64,000 bases of DNA from Nonomuraea helvata (GTDB lineage Bacteria; Actinomycetota; Actinomycetes; Streptosporangiales; Streptosporangiaceae): positions 1,039,763 to 1,103,762 of the forward strand of contig NZ_BAAAXV010000008.1 in NCBI RefSeq assembly GCF_039535785.1. The letters run 5' to 3'. Below, in pieces: positions 34,233 through 42,181 of this stretch; positions within the stretch are counted from its first letter, which is position 1; each line of letters begins with the position of its first letter. A program made the position numbers and the translations under genes. The notes beneath the pieces are model-generated. The model was not told the DNA's origin and searched no databases. It was given only the letters and a program-made list of their open reading frames with translations.

Positions 34233-34308
34233 CGGATAAGTGCAATCCGCTACTTGTGGTGGGCTGCTGAACGCAGCCCACCATAAACCGGCCGCCGGGG
34301 CTTATCCG
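34233..34308. promoter_or_regulatory. Nested inverted repeats between the two-component genes and the ABC operon
   Basis: An inner perfect hairpin pairs TGGTGGGCTGC (34257-34267) with GCAGCCCACCA (34273-34283) over a TGAAC loop. An outer inverted repeat, CGGATAAG (34233-34240) and CTTATCCG (34301-34308), flanks it. Both lie in the 200-bp divergent region, where a simple terminator is not expected, so an operator or mRNA-leader structure is more likely. Confidence 0.5.
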
Positions 34309-34381
34309 GTTCTAGCACCCGGTGGGCTGGAGTTGGGCCGCGCCTCGGGCGAAGGACCCGGGGCACGGAGGAGCGAATGCC

Positions 34382-34903
34382 ATGAACGTACGGCTGTTGC
34401 TGGTCGCCGTCCCTCTCACGCTGGCGCTGGCCGCGTGCGGCGGCACGGCGCCCAAGGAGGACGGCGTGGCCAGCGCGGGCGGCGGCGCCTCGGCCGTCTC
34501 CCCGTCGGCCTCCCCGTCGGCCTCGCTGGACCCGCAGGAGGCGGGGTTGCGGTTCGCGCGGTGCATGCGCGAGCACGGCGTCAACGTGCCCGACCCGCAG
34601 AACGGCAATATCCGGGTGGAGGGCGACAAGAGCATGGGCCGCGACAAGATGGACCAGGCCCAGAAGGCCTGCCGGCCCATCCTGGACGCGATCGTCCGCG
34701 ACCGCACGCCCAGCGCACAGGACTACGACCAGATGGTCAAGTTCGCGCAGTGCATGCGCCAGCACGGCGTCGACATGCCCGACCCCAAACCGGGCGAGGG
34801 GATGCGGTTCGAGATCAGGAACGGCTCCAAGCAGAAGATCGAGGCCGCGCACAAGGCCTGCGAGCAGTACGCGCCCGGCGGCGGCAAGGTGAAGCAGCCG
34901 TGA
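34382..34903 (+). CDS. Small secreted lipoprotein
   Basis: The 173-aa protein has a lipoprotein signal peptide with lipobox LAAC at about residue 19, followed by a Ser/Pro/Ala-rich linker. The mature part repeats a motif twice: RFARCMREHGVNVPDP and KFAQCMRQHGVDMPDP, each followed by a helix with KAC. This pattern is common in actinomycete lipoproteins encoded beside ABC exporters. The function is unknown; a substrate-binding or sensing role is an inference. Stop and next start overlap (GTGA). Confidence 0.87.
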   Translation: MNVRLLLVAVPLTLALAACGGTAPKEDGVASAGGGASAVSPSASPSASLDPQEAGLRFARCMREHGVNVPDPQNGNIRVEGDKSMGRDKMDQAQKACRPILDAIVRDRTPSAQDYDQMVKFAQCMRQHGVDMPDPKPGEGMRFEIRNGSKQKIEAAHKACEQYAPGGGKVKQP

Positions 34904-35958
34904 GAAAGGGATTGCTGCTGGGTGGCGGCACCGTCCTGGCCGTCGCCGCGACGTGGACCGCGGTGGCCGTGCTGAACGACGGCGGCCCCGGCGCCGCCAC
35001 GCCCACGAAGCCTCCCGTGCCCGCCACCGCGGAGATCACCAGGCAGGATCTGGTGGAGACCAAGACCGTGGACGGCGCGCTCACCTACGCCGGTGAGCGC
35101 CAGATCGCCTCGGGCGCCTCCGGGACGGTGACCTGGATCGCCGCCCAGGGCGCCGTGATCCGCCGCGGCCGGCCGCTGCTCAAGGTGGACCGCAGGCCGC
35201 TGGTGCTGATGTACGGCAAGCTGCCGATGTACCGGACGCTGCAGCAGGGCGTGTCCGACGGGCCGGACGTGGAGCAGCTCGAGCGCAACCTCAAGGCCCT
35301 CGGGTACGGCGACTACCTGACCGTGGACGACCACTTCAGCTACGCCACCGAGCAGGCGGTCAAGGACTGGCAGGACGGCAGGGGGCTGGCGGAGACCGGG
35401 CGGGTGGACGCGGCCCAGGTCGCCTTCCAGCCCGCCGCCGTACGCGTGACCGAGGTCAGGGCCGCCGTCGGCGCCAGGACCGCGCCGGGCGGGCAGGCGC
35501 TCACGGTGAGCGGCATCCGCCGCCTGGTCCACGTGGACCTGGACACGGGCGACCAGACGCTGGCCAGGAAGGGCGCCGGGGTCACGGTGACGCTGCCCGG
35601 CGGCGAGCGGGTCACCGGCCGGGTCACCTCGGTCGGGACGGTCGCGGAGTCGTCCGGGCAGGAGCAGGACGCGGGCACCACCGTCGACGTGGACATCACG
35701 CTGGCCAAACCGCCCAGGACGAAGCTGGACCAGGCGCCGGTCGAGGTGGAGATGGCCAGCGCCCGGCACGCGGACGTGCTGGCCGTGCCGGTCGAGGCGC
35801 TGCTGGCGCTGCGCGAGGGCGGGTTCGGGGTCGAGGTCGTGGCGGGCGGGAGCAGCCGGATCGTGGCGGTGGAGACGGGCGCGTTCGGAGGCGGCCTCGT
35901 CGAGATCAAGGGCGAAGGGCTGGCCGAGGGCATGAAGGTCGGGGTGCCGGCCCGATGA
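34900..35958 (+). CDS. Membrane fusion (adaptor) protein with peptidoglycan-binding domain
   Basis: The 352-aa protein has an N-terminal membrane helix, a barrel-sandwich segment (RQIASGASGTVTWIAAQGAVI and RGRPLLKVDRRPLVLMYG), an inserted PG_binding_1 domain (DVEQLERNLKALGY to AVKDWQDGRGL) and a C-terminal HlyD-like part (ADVLAVPVEALLAL). Such adaptors couple MacB-like ABC transporters to the envelope. The start overlaps the lipoprotein stop by 4 bp. Confidence 0.9.
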   Translation: MRKGLLLGGGTVLAVAATWTAVAVLNDGGPGAATPTKPPVPATAEITRQDLVETKTVDGALTYAGERQIASGASGTVTWIAAQGAVIRRGRPLLKVDRRPLVLMYGKLPMYRTLQQGVSDGPDVEQLERNLKALGYGDYLTVDDHFSYATEQAVKDWQDGRGLAETGRVDAAQVAFQPAAVRVTEVRAAVGARTAPGGQALTVSGIRRLVHVDLDTGDQTLARKGAGVTVTLPGGERVTGRVTSVGTVAESSGQEQDAGTTVDVDITLAKPPRTKLDQAPVEVEMASARHADVLAVPVEALLALREGGFGVEVVAGGSSRIVAVETGAFGGGLVEIKGEGLAEGMKVGVPAR

Positions 35959-36680
35959 ACGATCAAGAGGCCGTCGTGGAGCTGCGCGGAGTGACGAAGA
36001 CGTACCCCGGCGACGTGCACGCCCTGCGCGGCGTGGACCTGACGGTCGCCCGCGGCGACCTGCTGGCCATCGTCGGCCCGTCGGGGTCCGGCAAGTCCAC
36101 CATGCTCCACCTGATCGGCACGCTCGACCGCCCGACCACCGGCACCGTGCTCGTCACCGGCCACGACGTCGCCACTCTGTCCGACCGGCAGCTGTCGGGG
36201 CTGCGCTCGCGCACACTCGGGTTCGTCTTCCAGCAGTTCCACCTGTCGCCCGGCGTCAGCGCGCTGGACAACGTGGCGGACGGCCTCCTCTACACCGGCA
36301 CCGGCCGCCGCGCCCGCCGCGAGCGCGCCGCCGAGGCGCTGGAACGGGTCGGGCTCGGCCACCGGCTGGGGCACAGGCCGTCGGAGCTGTCCGGCGGCGA
36401 GCAGCAGCGGGTGGCGGTCGCCCGCGCCGTGGCGGGCGACCCGCCGCTGCTGCTGGCCGACGAGCCGACCGGCAACCTGGACTCCCACGCCGGCGCCGAC
36501 GTGCTGGCCGTGCTGGCGGACCTGAACGAGTCCGGCACCACCGTCGCCGTCATCACCCACGACGCCGAGATCGCCGGCTGGTGCCGCCGCCAGGTGCGCC
36601 TGCGCGACGGCCTCGTCGTCGACGGCCACGAGCACGACCACCTGAGCCCCGTTGAGCTCTTGAGAGGAGCCCGGCGTTGA
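35955..36680 (+). CDS. ABC transporter ATP-binding protein, MacB/LolD type
   Basis: The 241-aa ATPase has Walker A GPSGSGKST, Q-loop VFQQFHLSP, signature LSGGEQQR, Walker B LLLADEPT and the switch His in VITHD. It belongs to the MacB/FtsE-like class. Overlaps of 4 bp with both neighbours (ATGA, TTGA) show tight translational coupling with the adaptor and permease. Confidence 0.95.
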   Translation: MNDQEAVVELRGVTKTYPGDVHALRGVDLTVARGDLLAIVGPSGSGKSTMLHLIGTLDRPTTGTVLVTGHDVATLSDRQLSGLRSRTLGFVFQQFHLSPGVSALDNVADGLLYTGTGRRARRERAAEALERVGLGHRLGHRPSELSGGEQQRVAVARAVAGDPPLLLADEPTGNLDSHAGADVLAVLADLNESGTTVAVITHDAEIAGWCRRQVRLRDGLVVDGHEHDHLSPVELLRGARR

Positions 36681-37885
36681 ACGAGCACGACCCGCGACCC
36701 CGGCCGGCGCCGGGCAGGCTGAGCCCCGGGGACGTGCTCCGGGTCGGGGCCGCCGGGCTGCGCGCCCGCCCCACGAGGGTGATCCTGTCGGCGCTCGGCA
36801 TCGCCATCGGCATCGCGACGATGATCGCCGTGATCGGGATCTCGTCCTCCTCGCGCGAGCAGCTCCTGCGACAGCTCGACCGGCTCGGCACCAACCTGCT
36901 GACCGTCGCGCCCGGCCAGACCATGTTCGGGGAGGGCGCCAAGCTGCCGACCACCGCGCTGGCCATGGTCCAGCGCATCCGCCCGGTGCGTACGGCCGCG
37001 GCCACCGGCGCCGTGGAGGCCACCGTACGCCGCAACAACCACATTCCCGACGCCGTGACGGGCGGCATCGCCGTACAGGCGGCCAGCACCGAGCTGCTGA
37101 CCACCCTGGAGGGCGCGGTGGCCAAGGGCGTCTGGCTCAACGACGCCACCGCCCGGCAGCCCGCCGTCGTGCTCGGCGCCAAGGCGGCCGAACGGCTCGG
37201 CCTGAGCAGGACCGGGGTGCAGGTGTGGATGGGCGGCCGGTGGTTCACGGTCATCGGGATACTCGGGCCGATGCCGCTGGCGCCGGAGATCGAGCGTTCG
37301 GCCCTGGTCGGGTTCCCCGCCGCCAAGGAGCTCCTGGGCTTCGACGGCTACGCCACCACCGTCTACGAGCGTTCCTCGGACGAGTCGGTGGAGGCGGTGC
37401 GCGCGGTGCTGGCCCGCACGGTGAACCCGGAGAACCCGGAGGAGGTCACGGTCAGCAGGCCGTCGGACGCCCTGGCCGCCAAGGCCGCCGCCGCGGGCGC
37501 CTTCACCAACCTCCTGCTCGGGCTGGGCGCGGTGGCCCTGCTGGTGGGCGGCGTCGGCGTGGCCAACACCATGGTCATCTCCGTGCTGGAGCGCCGCAGG
37601 GAGATCGGCCTGCGCCGCTCGCTCGGGGCTACCCGGGGGCAGGTGCGCCTGCAGTTCCTGGCGGAGTCGCTGCTGCTGTCGGCCCTGGGCGGCGTGGCGG
37701 GCTCGGTGCTGGGCGCGCTGGCGACCACGGGGTACGCCCTGTCACGGGGCTGGCCGCCGGTCGTCCCGCCCTGGGCCCTGGGCGGCGCGATCGGGGCGAC
37801 CCTCCTCATCGGCACCCTGGCGGGGCTCTACCCCGCCATGCGGGCCGCCCGCCTGTCTCCCACGGTCGCCCTGGCCGCCACCTGA
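36677..37885 (+). CDS. MacB-type ABC transporter permease
   Basis: The 402-aa protein has the MacB_PCD layout: helix 1 (about 33-55, ILSALGIAIGIATMIAVIGI), a large extracytoplasmic domain (about 60-265), then three helices with the FtsX motif region VANTMVISVLERRREIGLRRSLGATRGQV. With the ATPase and adaptor it forms an export or mechanotransmission complex, probably for a peptide or lipid under control of the divergent two-component system. TTG start at 36677 has GAGAGGAG upstream. Confidence 0.93.
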   Translation: MNEHDPRPRPAPGRLSPGDVLRVGAAGLRARPTRVILSALGIAIGIATMIAVIGISSSSREQLLRQLDRLGTNLLTVAPGQTMFGEGAKLPTTALAMVQRIRPVRTAAATGAVEATVRRNNHIPDAVTGGIAVQAASTELLTTLEGAVAKGVWLNDATARQPAVVLGAKAAERLGLSRTGVQVWMGGRWFTVIGILGPMPLAPEIERSALVGFPAAKELLGFDGYATTVYERSSDESVEAVRAVLARTVNPENPEEVTVSRPSDALAAKAAAAGAFTNLLLGLGAVALLVGGVGVANTMVISVLERRREIGLRRSLGATRGQVRLQFLAESLLLSALGGVAGSVLGALATTGYALSRGWPPVVPPWALGGAIGATLLIGTLAGLYPAMRAARLSPTVALAAT

Positions 37886-37910
37886 GATGTACGGCGGGCC
37901 GGGCTGAGGT

Positions 37911-37937
37911 GTACGGCGGGCCCGGCGCCCGCCGTAC
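37911..37937. terminator. Bidirectional terminator hairpin
   Basis: GTACGGCGGGC (37911-37921) and GCCCGCCGTAC (37927-37937) form a perfect 11-bp stem with a 5-nt loop between two convergent genes. A second copy of the left arm (GTACGGCGGGCC, 37889-37900) precedes it, suggesting duplication of the site. Confidence 0.75.
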
Positions 37938-37945
37938 GGGCGGCG

Positions 37946-38269
37946 TCAGGACATGCTGCTGACGAGGATGGCGCCGAGCGCTATCCCGATGATCATCCCG
38001 ACGCCGGCGGCGACGGCGGCCCACTTGCCCAGCGGCTCACCCCGCGTGTGGCCGACGATGCCGAGCACGATGCCGGCCAGCCCGAACAGGATCGGGATGA
38101 ACAGCACGGCCACCACCGCGCAGACGAACCCGATGATCGACAGGACCTGGCTGCTCGGCGCCTGCCGCTGAGGTGGCGGCGGAGGAGGATAGGGCGGCGG
38201 CTGGCTCCACTGGTCTTCTCTGGCGTGCGGTACGTCGTCGCCCTGGGGCGGCTCGTGCGAAGAGGTCAC
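37946..38269 (-). CDS. DUF4190-type small membrane protein
   Basis: The 107-aa protein has a hydrophilic, Pro-rich N-terminus (PPPYPPPPPP at about 24-33) and two membrane helices (about 42-70 and 82-104) separated by GHTRGEPLGKWAA. This is the DUF4190 pattern of many short actinobacterial membrane proteins. Function is unknown. Confidence 0.82.
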   Translation of the reverse strand: MTSSHEPPQGDDVPHAREDQWSQPPPYPPPPPPQRQAPSSQVLSIIGFVCAVVAVLFIPILFGLAGIVLGIVGHTRGEPLGKWAAVAAGVGMIIGIALGAILVSSMS

Positions 38270-38356
38270 TGGCCGGCTCCTCTCAAGATATGAACAACAT
38301 CACACACCGAAGGCGCCGGTCCTGTCGAGCCGAACGAACATCGACATATAACGAAA

Positions 38357-40330
38357 TCAGGAGGCTTTTGCTGAGCGCGAAAGCTGGGGCGGCAGAGGCC
38401 GGGCGTGCACGACGTCCAGCCGGGAGACCGCGCGGGTGAGGGCGACGTACAGGCGGTTCAGCCCGCGCCGCTCGGCCTCGGCGATGGCCGCGGGCTCGGC
38501 CACGATCACGTGGTCATACTCCAGGCCCTTGACCAGCGAGGCAGGCTGCACGCTCAGGCGGCCGTCCGCTTTCAGTCCCTCATCTCCGAGCGCGGACGTC
38601 AGCGCCTCGACGTCGGCGTCCGCCGCGATCACCCCGACCGAGCCCTCGAACGCCAGCGCCTCGCGCACCGCCTCCACCACTCCCTTCTCCAGCCCGGCCG
38701 CCTCGGTGACGCGCAGTCGGCCGTCCGAGCGGTACGAGCGGGTCGCGGGCACCTGGACGTCGAGCGCGGTCAGCAGCGTGTTGGCCAGCTCGACCACGGC
38801 CGCAGGAACCCGGAAGCCGGTGGTCAGGGCGATGACCTGGCCGTCCGGCTTGCCCAGCAGCGCCATGCGCTCCGGCCACGAGGAGGCTGCCCACGGGGTG
38901 GTGCCCTGGGCCAGGTCGCCGAGGACGGTGAGCGAGCCGTGCTCGCTGCGCCTGGCCACGGCCCGGCACTCCATCGGCGACAGGTCCTGGGCCTCGTCGA
39001 GGATGACGTGGCCGTAGCCGCGCGGGCGCTCGATGAGGCCGGCGACCTCGTCGAGCAGCACCAGGTCGGCCGCCGTCCACTTGGCGGTCTTGACGCTGCG
39101 GGGCGGCTTCGCCCAGGTGATGGCCGCCCACTCGGCGTCCGTCAGCACGCCGCAGGCCGTGTCGCCCCGGAGGACCCCGTACAGGACCTCCGCCGGCTTG
39201 ACGGCGGGCCAGACGGCGTCCAGGAACGGGGTGACGCCGCGGGCGATCCTGCGGGTCCAGGCCGCGTTGGCCGTCTGCCCCCTGGCCTCGGCCTGGCGGC
39301 GGATCGCGGCGACCACCCTGGCCTGGACCCGCTCCCGGCCCACCCCGTACGGCAGCGACTCGCGGCGCGTGTCGTCCACGATGCGGCGCAGCTCTTCCTC
39401 AGTCACCCGCCACCGGTAGGAGCCGTCGGGCACCGCCACCGGCTCGACCGGCTTGCCGATCCGCCCGTACAGCGCCCTGCGCAGGACCTCGGCCATCCGC
39501 GCGTCGTGCTTGACGATCGCGGCGGCCTCGCTGTCCACGGCGGTGACGGGGACGGTGGCGAGCAGGCGCTCCAAGGTCGTCTGCTCGACCTCCATCTCGC
39601 CGAGCGCGGGCAGCACGGCGGAGATATAGCCGAGGAAGGCCCGGTTCGGCCCGAGGACGAGAACGCCGGAGCGCTCGAGCCGCTGCCGGTGCGCGTAGAG
39701 CAGGTACGCCGCCCGGTGCAGCCCGACCGCCGTCTTGCCGGTGCCGGGCGCGCCCTGGACGCAGATCGAGGCGTCCAGGTCGGCGCGTACGAGGTCGTCC
39801 TGCTCGGGCTGGATGGTGGCCACGATGTCCCGCATGGGGCCGACGCGGGGACGTTCGATCTCGGCGGCCAGGATGCGTGACTTGCCTTCCTCGCCCTGTT
39901 CGAGCCGCTCGTCCTCGAAGCTCGTCAGCGTCGTCCCGGACCAGCCGAAGCGGCGGCGCACCGCGACGCCCTGCGGGTCGCGCGCGCCGGCCCGGTAGAA
40001 CGCCCGCGCGACCGGCGCGCGCCAGTCGATCACCACGGGCGGCCCGCCGTGCTCGCCGGTGATGTGCCGCCTGCCGATGTGGTACGCCCGCCCGCTGTGC
40101 TCGGCCGAGTCCTGGCCGAAGTCCAGTCGGCCGAAGAACGGAGGGCCTTCGGGCTCCTCGCTCAGCTCCTTGGCCAGGCTCTTCAGGTGGCGTCCCAGGC
40201 GCTCGGCGCTGTAGCGGTCGCCGGCCACGGACTCGCCGACGATCACGTTGTCGCGCGCGCCTTCGAGCATCCTGCGCAGACCGGCCGTGCAGCGTTCGAC
40301 GTACTGCTTCTCGTCCTCGAGCGTGCCCAT
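38357..40330 (-). CDS. HelD/HelR-like RNA polymerase-associated helicase (UvrD superfamily 1)
   Basis: The 657-aa protein starts with a helical arm (EDEKQYVERCTAGLRRML), followed by split UvrD-like ATPase domains: Walker A QGAPGTGKTAVGLHRAAYLLY, Walker B HVILDEAQDLSPMEC, GDLAQGTTPWA, TTGFRVP and the C-terminal LNRLYVALTRAVSRLDVVH. IDWRAPVARAFYRA is typical of HelD proteins, which remove stalled RNA polymerase from DNA; actinomycete HelR also confers rifamycin tolerance. No rifamycin-associated element was seen upstream. GGGAGG lies 6 nt before the ATG. A TetR regulator diverges from it across a large dyad. Confidence 0.88.
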   Translation of the reverse strand: MGTLEDEKQYVERCTAGLRRMLEGARDNVIVGESVAGDRYSAERLGRHLKSLAKELSEEPEGPPFFGRLDFGQDSAEHSGRAYHIGRRHITGEHGGPPVVIDWRAPVARAFYRAGARDPQGVAVRRRFGWSGTTLTSFEDERLEQGEEGKSRILAAEIERPRVGPMRDIVATIQPEQDDLVRADLDASICVQGAPGTGKTAVGLHRAAYLLYAHRQRLERSGVLVLGPNRAFLGYISAVLPALGEMEVEQTTLERLLATVPVTAVDSEAAAIVKHDARMAEVLRRALYGRIGKPVEPVAVPDGSYRWRVTEEELRRIVDDTRRESLPYGVGRERVQARVVAAIRRQAEARGQTANAAWTRRIARGVTPFLDAVWPAVKPAEVLYGVLRGDTACGVLTDAEWAAITWAKPPRSVKTAKWTAADLVLLDEVAGLIERPRGYGHVILDEAQDLSPMECRAVARRSEHGSLTVLGDLAQGTTPWAASSWPERMALLGKPDGQVIALTTGFRVPAAVVELANTLLTALDVQVPATRSYRSDGRLRVTEAAGLEKGVVEAVREALAFEGSVGVIAADADVEALTSALGDEGLKADGRLSVQPASLVKGLEYDHVIVAEPAAIAEAERRGLNRLYVALTRAVSRLDVVHARPLPPQLSRSAKAS

Positions 40331-40342
40331 TCGCGCCTCCCT

Positions 40343-40384
40343 AAAGCGTTAACTCGGTTAAGAGTTTAACCAGGTTAACGCTTT
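40343..40384. promoter_or_regulatory. Nested symmetric operator between helD-like and tetR-like genes
   Basis: Two inverted repeats share exactly the same centre (between 40363 and 40364). Outer arms are AAAGCGTTAAC (40343-40353) and GTTAACGCTTT (40374-40384); inner arms are GGTTAA (40356-40361) and TTAACC (40366-40371). The 72-bp gap between divergent starts is thus largely an AT-rich operator, as expected for a TetR repressor. A TAGAGT (40390-40395) suits a -10 box for a leaderless tetR transcript. Confidence 0.75.
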
Positions 40385-40401
40385 GGCGCTAGAGTGTGCA
40401 C

Positions 40402-41007
40402 ATGACAGGACTACGAGAGCTTCAGCGACAGCGCGTCCACGAGGCCATCTCGACGGCGGCCGTCGCGCTCTTCCTGGAGCGCGGCTTCGACGAGGTGCCC
40501 GTGACGGAGGTCGCGGCGGCGGCGGGGGTGTCGAAGCCGACGCTGTTCAAGTACTTCCCGACCAAGGAAGACCTCGTGCTGCACCGGATCGCCGATCATC
40601 AAGGCGAGGCGGCGCGTGTCGTGCGGCAGCGCGCGCCGCACGAGCGGCCCTTGGAGGCCCTGCGCCGCCACTTCCTCGACGGGCTCGCCAGGCACGACCC
40701 CGTCACGGGGCTCAACGACGATCCGGAGGTGCTGGCCTTCAACCGGATGGTGTTCTCCACGCCCAGCCTGGTCGCCCGGCTGTTCCGGCATATGTCGCTG
40801 GACGAGCAGGCCCTGGCCGAGGCGCTCGCGGAGACGACCGACGACCTGACCGCCGACCTGGTCGCCGGGCAGGTGCTGGCCGCCCAGCGGGTGCTGGCCC
40901 GGCGCAACGTGGAGCTGCTGGTCGAGGGGCGGCCGCTGGAAGAGGTGGAGCGCGAGGCGGTGCGGGCAGCCGAACGCGCCTTCTCGCTCCTCCCCTCCGA
41001 AGTGTGA
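40402..41007 (+). CDS. TetR-family transcriptional regulator
   Basis: The 201-aa protein has a TetR_N helix-turn-helix (AISTAAVALFLERGFDEVPVTEVAAAAGVSKPTLFKYFPTKEDLV, residues 13-56) and an all-helical ligand domain. It most likely represses itself and the divergent helicase gene via the shared dyad. The ATG at 40402 lies about 7 nt after a -10-like TAGAGT, and a GTG two codons upstream is an alternative start. Confidence 0.9.
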   Translation: MTGLRELQRQRVHEAISTAAVALFLERGFDEVPVTEVAAAAGVSKPTLFKYFPTKEDLVLHRIADHQGEAARVVRQRAPHERPLEALRRHFLDGLARHDPVTGLNDDPEVLAFNRMVFSTPSLVARLFRHMSLDEQALAEALAETTDDLTADLVAGQVLAAQRVLARRNVELLVEGRPLEEVEREAVRAAERAFSLLPSEV

Positions 41008-41055
41008 GCGCGGGCGGCGGGCGCCTCAGGGAAGCGCGCGCCTAAAGCGGGCGCC

Positions 41056-42027
41056 TCAGGAAAGGGGGCGCGGGGCGGGAAGGCGGAGGCGGTCGACCGC
41101 GTCGCGGCGGGTCTTCTCCGGGCGGCGGTCGTAGCGGGCCGTCGTGGCCGGGGAGGAGTGCCCCACCAGGGCCTGGGCCGTGGCCAGGTCCACGCCCGCG
41201 TCCAGCAGCTCGCCGATGAACGTGCGCCGGAAGTCGTGCGCGGTACGCCGGGCCGCCCCCGCCTCCGACAGGCGGCGGGCCAGGATGTCGGCGATGCCCT
41301 GCCCGGTCAGCCCCACAGGCCGCCCGTCGCGCGTCCGCAGCCGCCCCGCCTTGCTGATCGGGCTGAACAGCGCCCCCGGCGAGGTCCCCCGGATCGCCAG
41401 CCACCGCTCCACCAGCCCGATCGCGTCGGTGGTGAGGTAGACGAGGCGCTCCTTGTCGCGCTTGCCGCGCACCCGCAGCGACCGGCTGCCCGGGTCGTAG
41501 TCGGCGAGCGACAGGCTCCCGAGCTCGGCGCGGCGGCAGCCGGTGGAGTAGAGGACGGCGATCAGCGCCGCGTCCCGCACCCCCGACGGCGAGTCGTCGC
41601 AGGCCGACAGGGCCGCCCCCACCACCTCGGGCGGCACGTGGTGCCCGGTGGGCAGGCGGCTCTGGCGCACCGGGGCCAGGTCGGAGGCGCGGGCGAAGTC
41701 CTCGGCGCTGGTCTGGCCGAGCCGCCACGCCTCCTTCAGCACCCGCCGCAGCGCCACGAGGTGCTTGTTCACGTAGGCCGCCGACCAGCCCTGGTCCGTG
41801 AGCATCGTACGGATGCGGACGGTGTGCTCGTACCGCAGCAGATGCCACGGCTGGCCCGCGCCCGTGGCACGCTCGTCGCCGGTGAGCAGCCGGGCCAGCC
41901 GGTCGAGGCAGCCGCGCATCGTGCGGCGCGACTCGGGGCTGGTGAGCGAGTCGAGATAGACCTGGTACGGGTCGCGCGCCGGCTCGACCGGCGGCGCCAC
42001 CTCCTGGGGGACGGCGGGCAGGCTCAC
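41056..42027 (-). CDS. Orphan tyrosine recombinase/integrase
   Basis: The 323-aa protein has a SAM-like core-binding N-terminal domain (about 20-115) and a complete catalytic domain: R165 in STGCRRAELGSL, K192 in RDKERLV, H264 and R267 in AHDFRRTF, H290 in VGHSSPATT and Y299. All residues for strand cleavage are present. It is not XerC/D by context and no phage, plasmid or excisionase gene is next to it. The GTG at 42027 is the most upstream start that leaves room for the divergent LamG promoter. Confidence 0.87.
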   Translation of the reverse strand: MSLPAVPQEVAPPVEPARDPYQVYLDSLTSPESRRTMRGCLDRLARLLTGDERATGAGQPWHLLRYEHTVRIRTMLTDQGWSAAYVNKHLVALRRVLKEAWRLGQTSAEDFARASDLAPVRQSRLPTGHHVPPEVVGAALSACDDSPSGVRDAALIAVLYSTGCRRAELGSLSLADYDPGSRSLRVRGKRDKERLVYLTTDAIGLVERWLAIRGTSPGALFSPISKAGRLRTRDGRPVGLTGQGIADILARRLSEAGAARRTAHDFRRTFIGELLDAGVDLATAQALVGHSSPATTARYDRRPEKTRRDAVDRLRLPAPRPLS

Positions 42028-42181
42028 CCAGCCGATCTTACGGCCCTCGCCCCGCGCGGCCGGGTCAACGCGTGATCTACACGATCTGAACGCGCCGTCT
42101 ACCGCTCGTCGGCACTGTTGATCGAGGCCGCCAGAAGGCTCTGCCGGCCCACGTCGACGAGGAGCCGGTGGGGAGCGCGGT

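Noticed and set aside
40331..40401. Rifamycin-associated element upstream of the helicase
   Set aside because: The 19-bp GGGGCTTGC-type inverted repeat was looked for and not found; the dyad there is AT-rich and unrelated.
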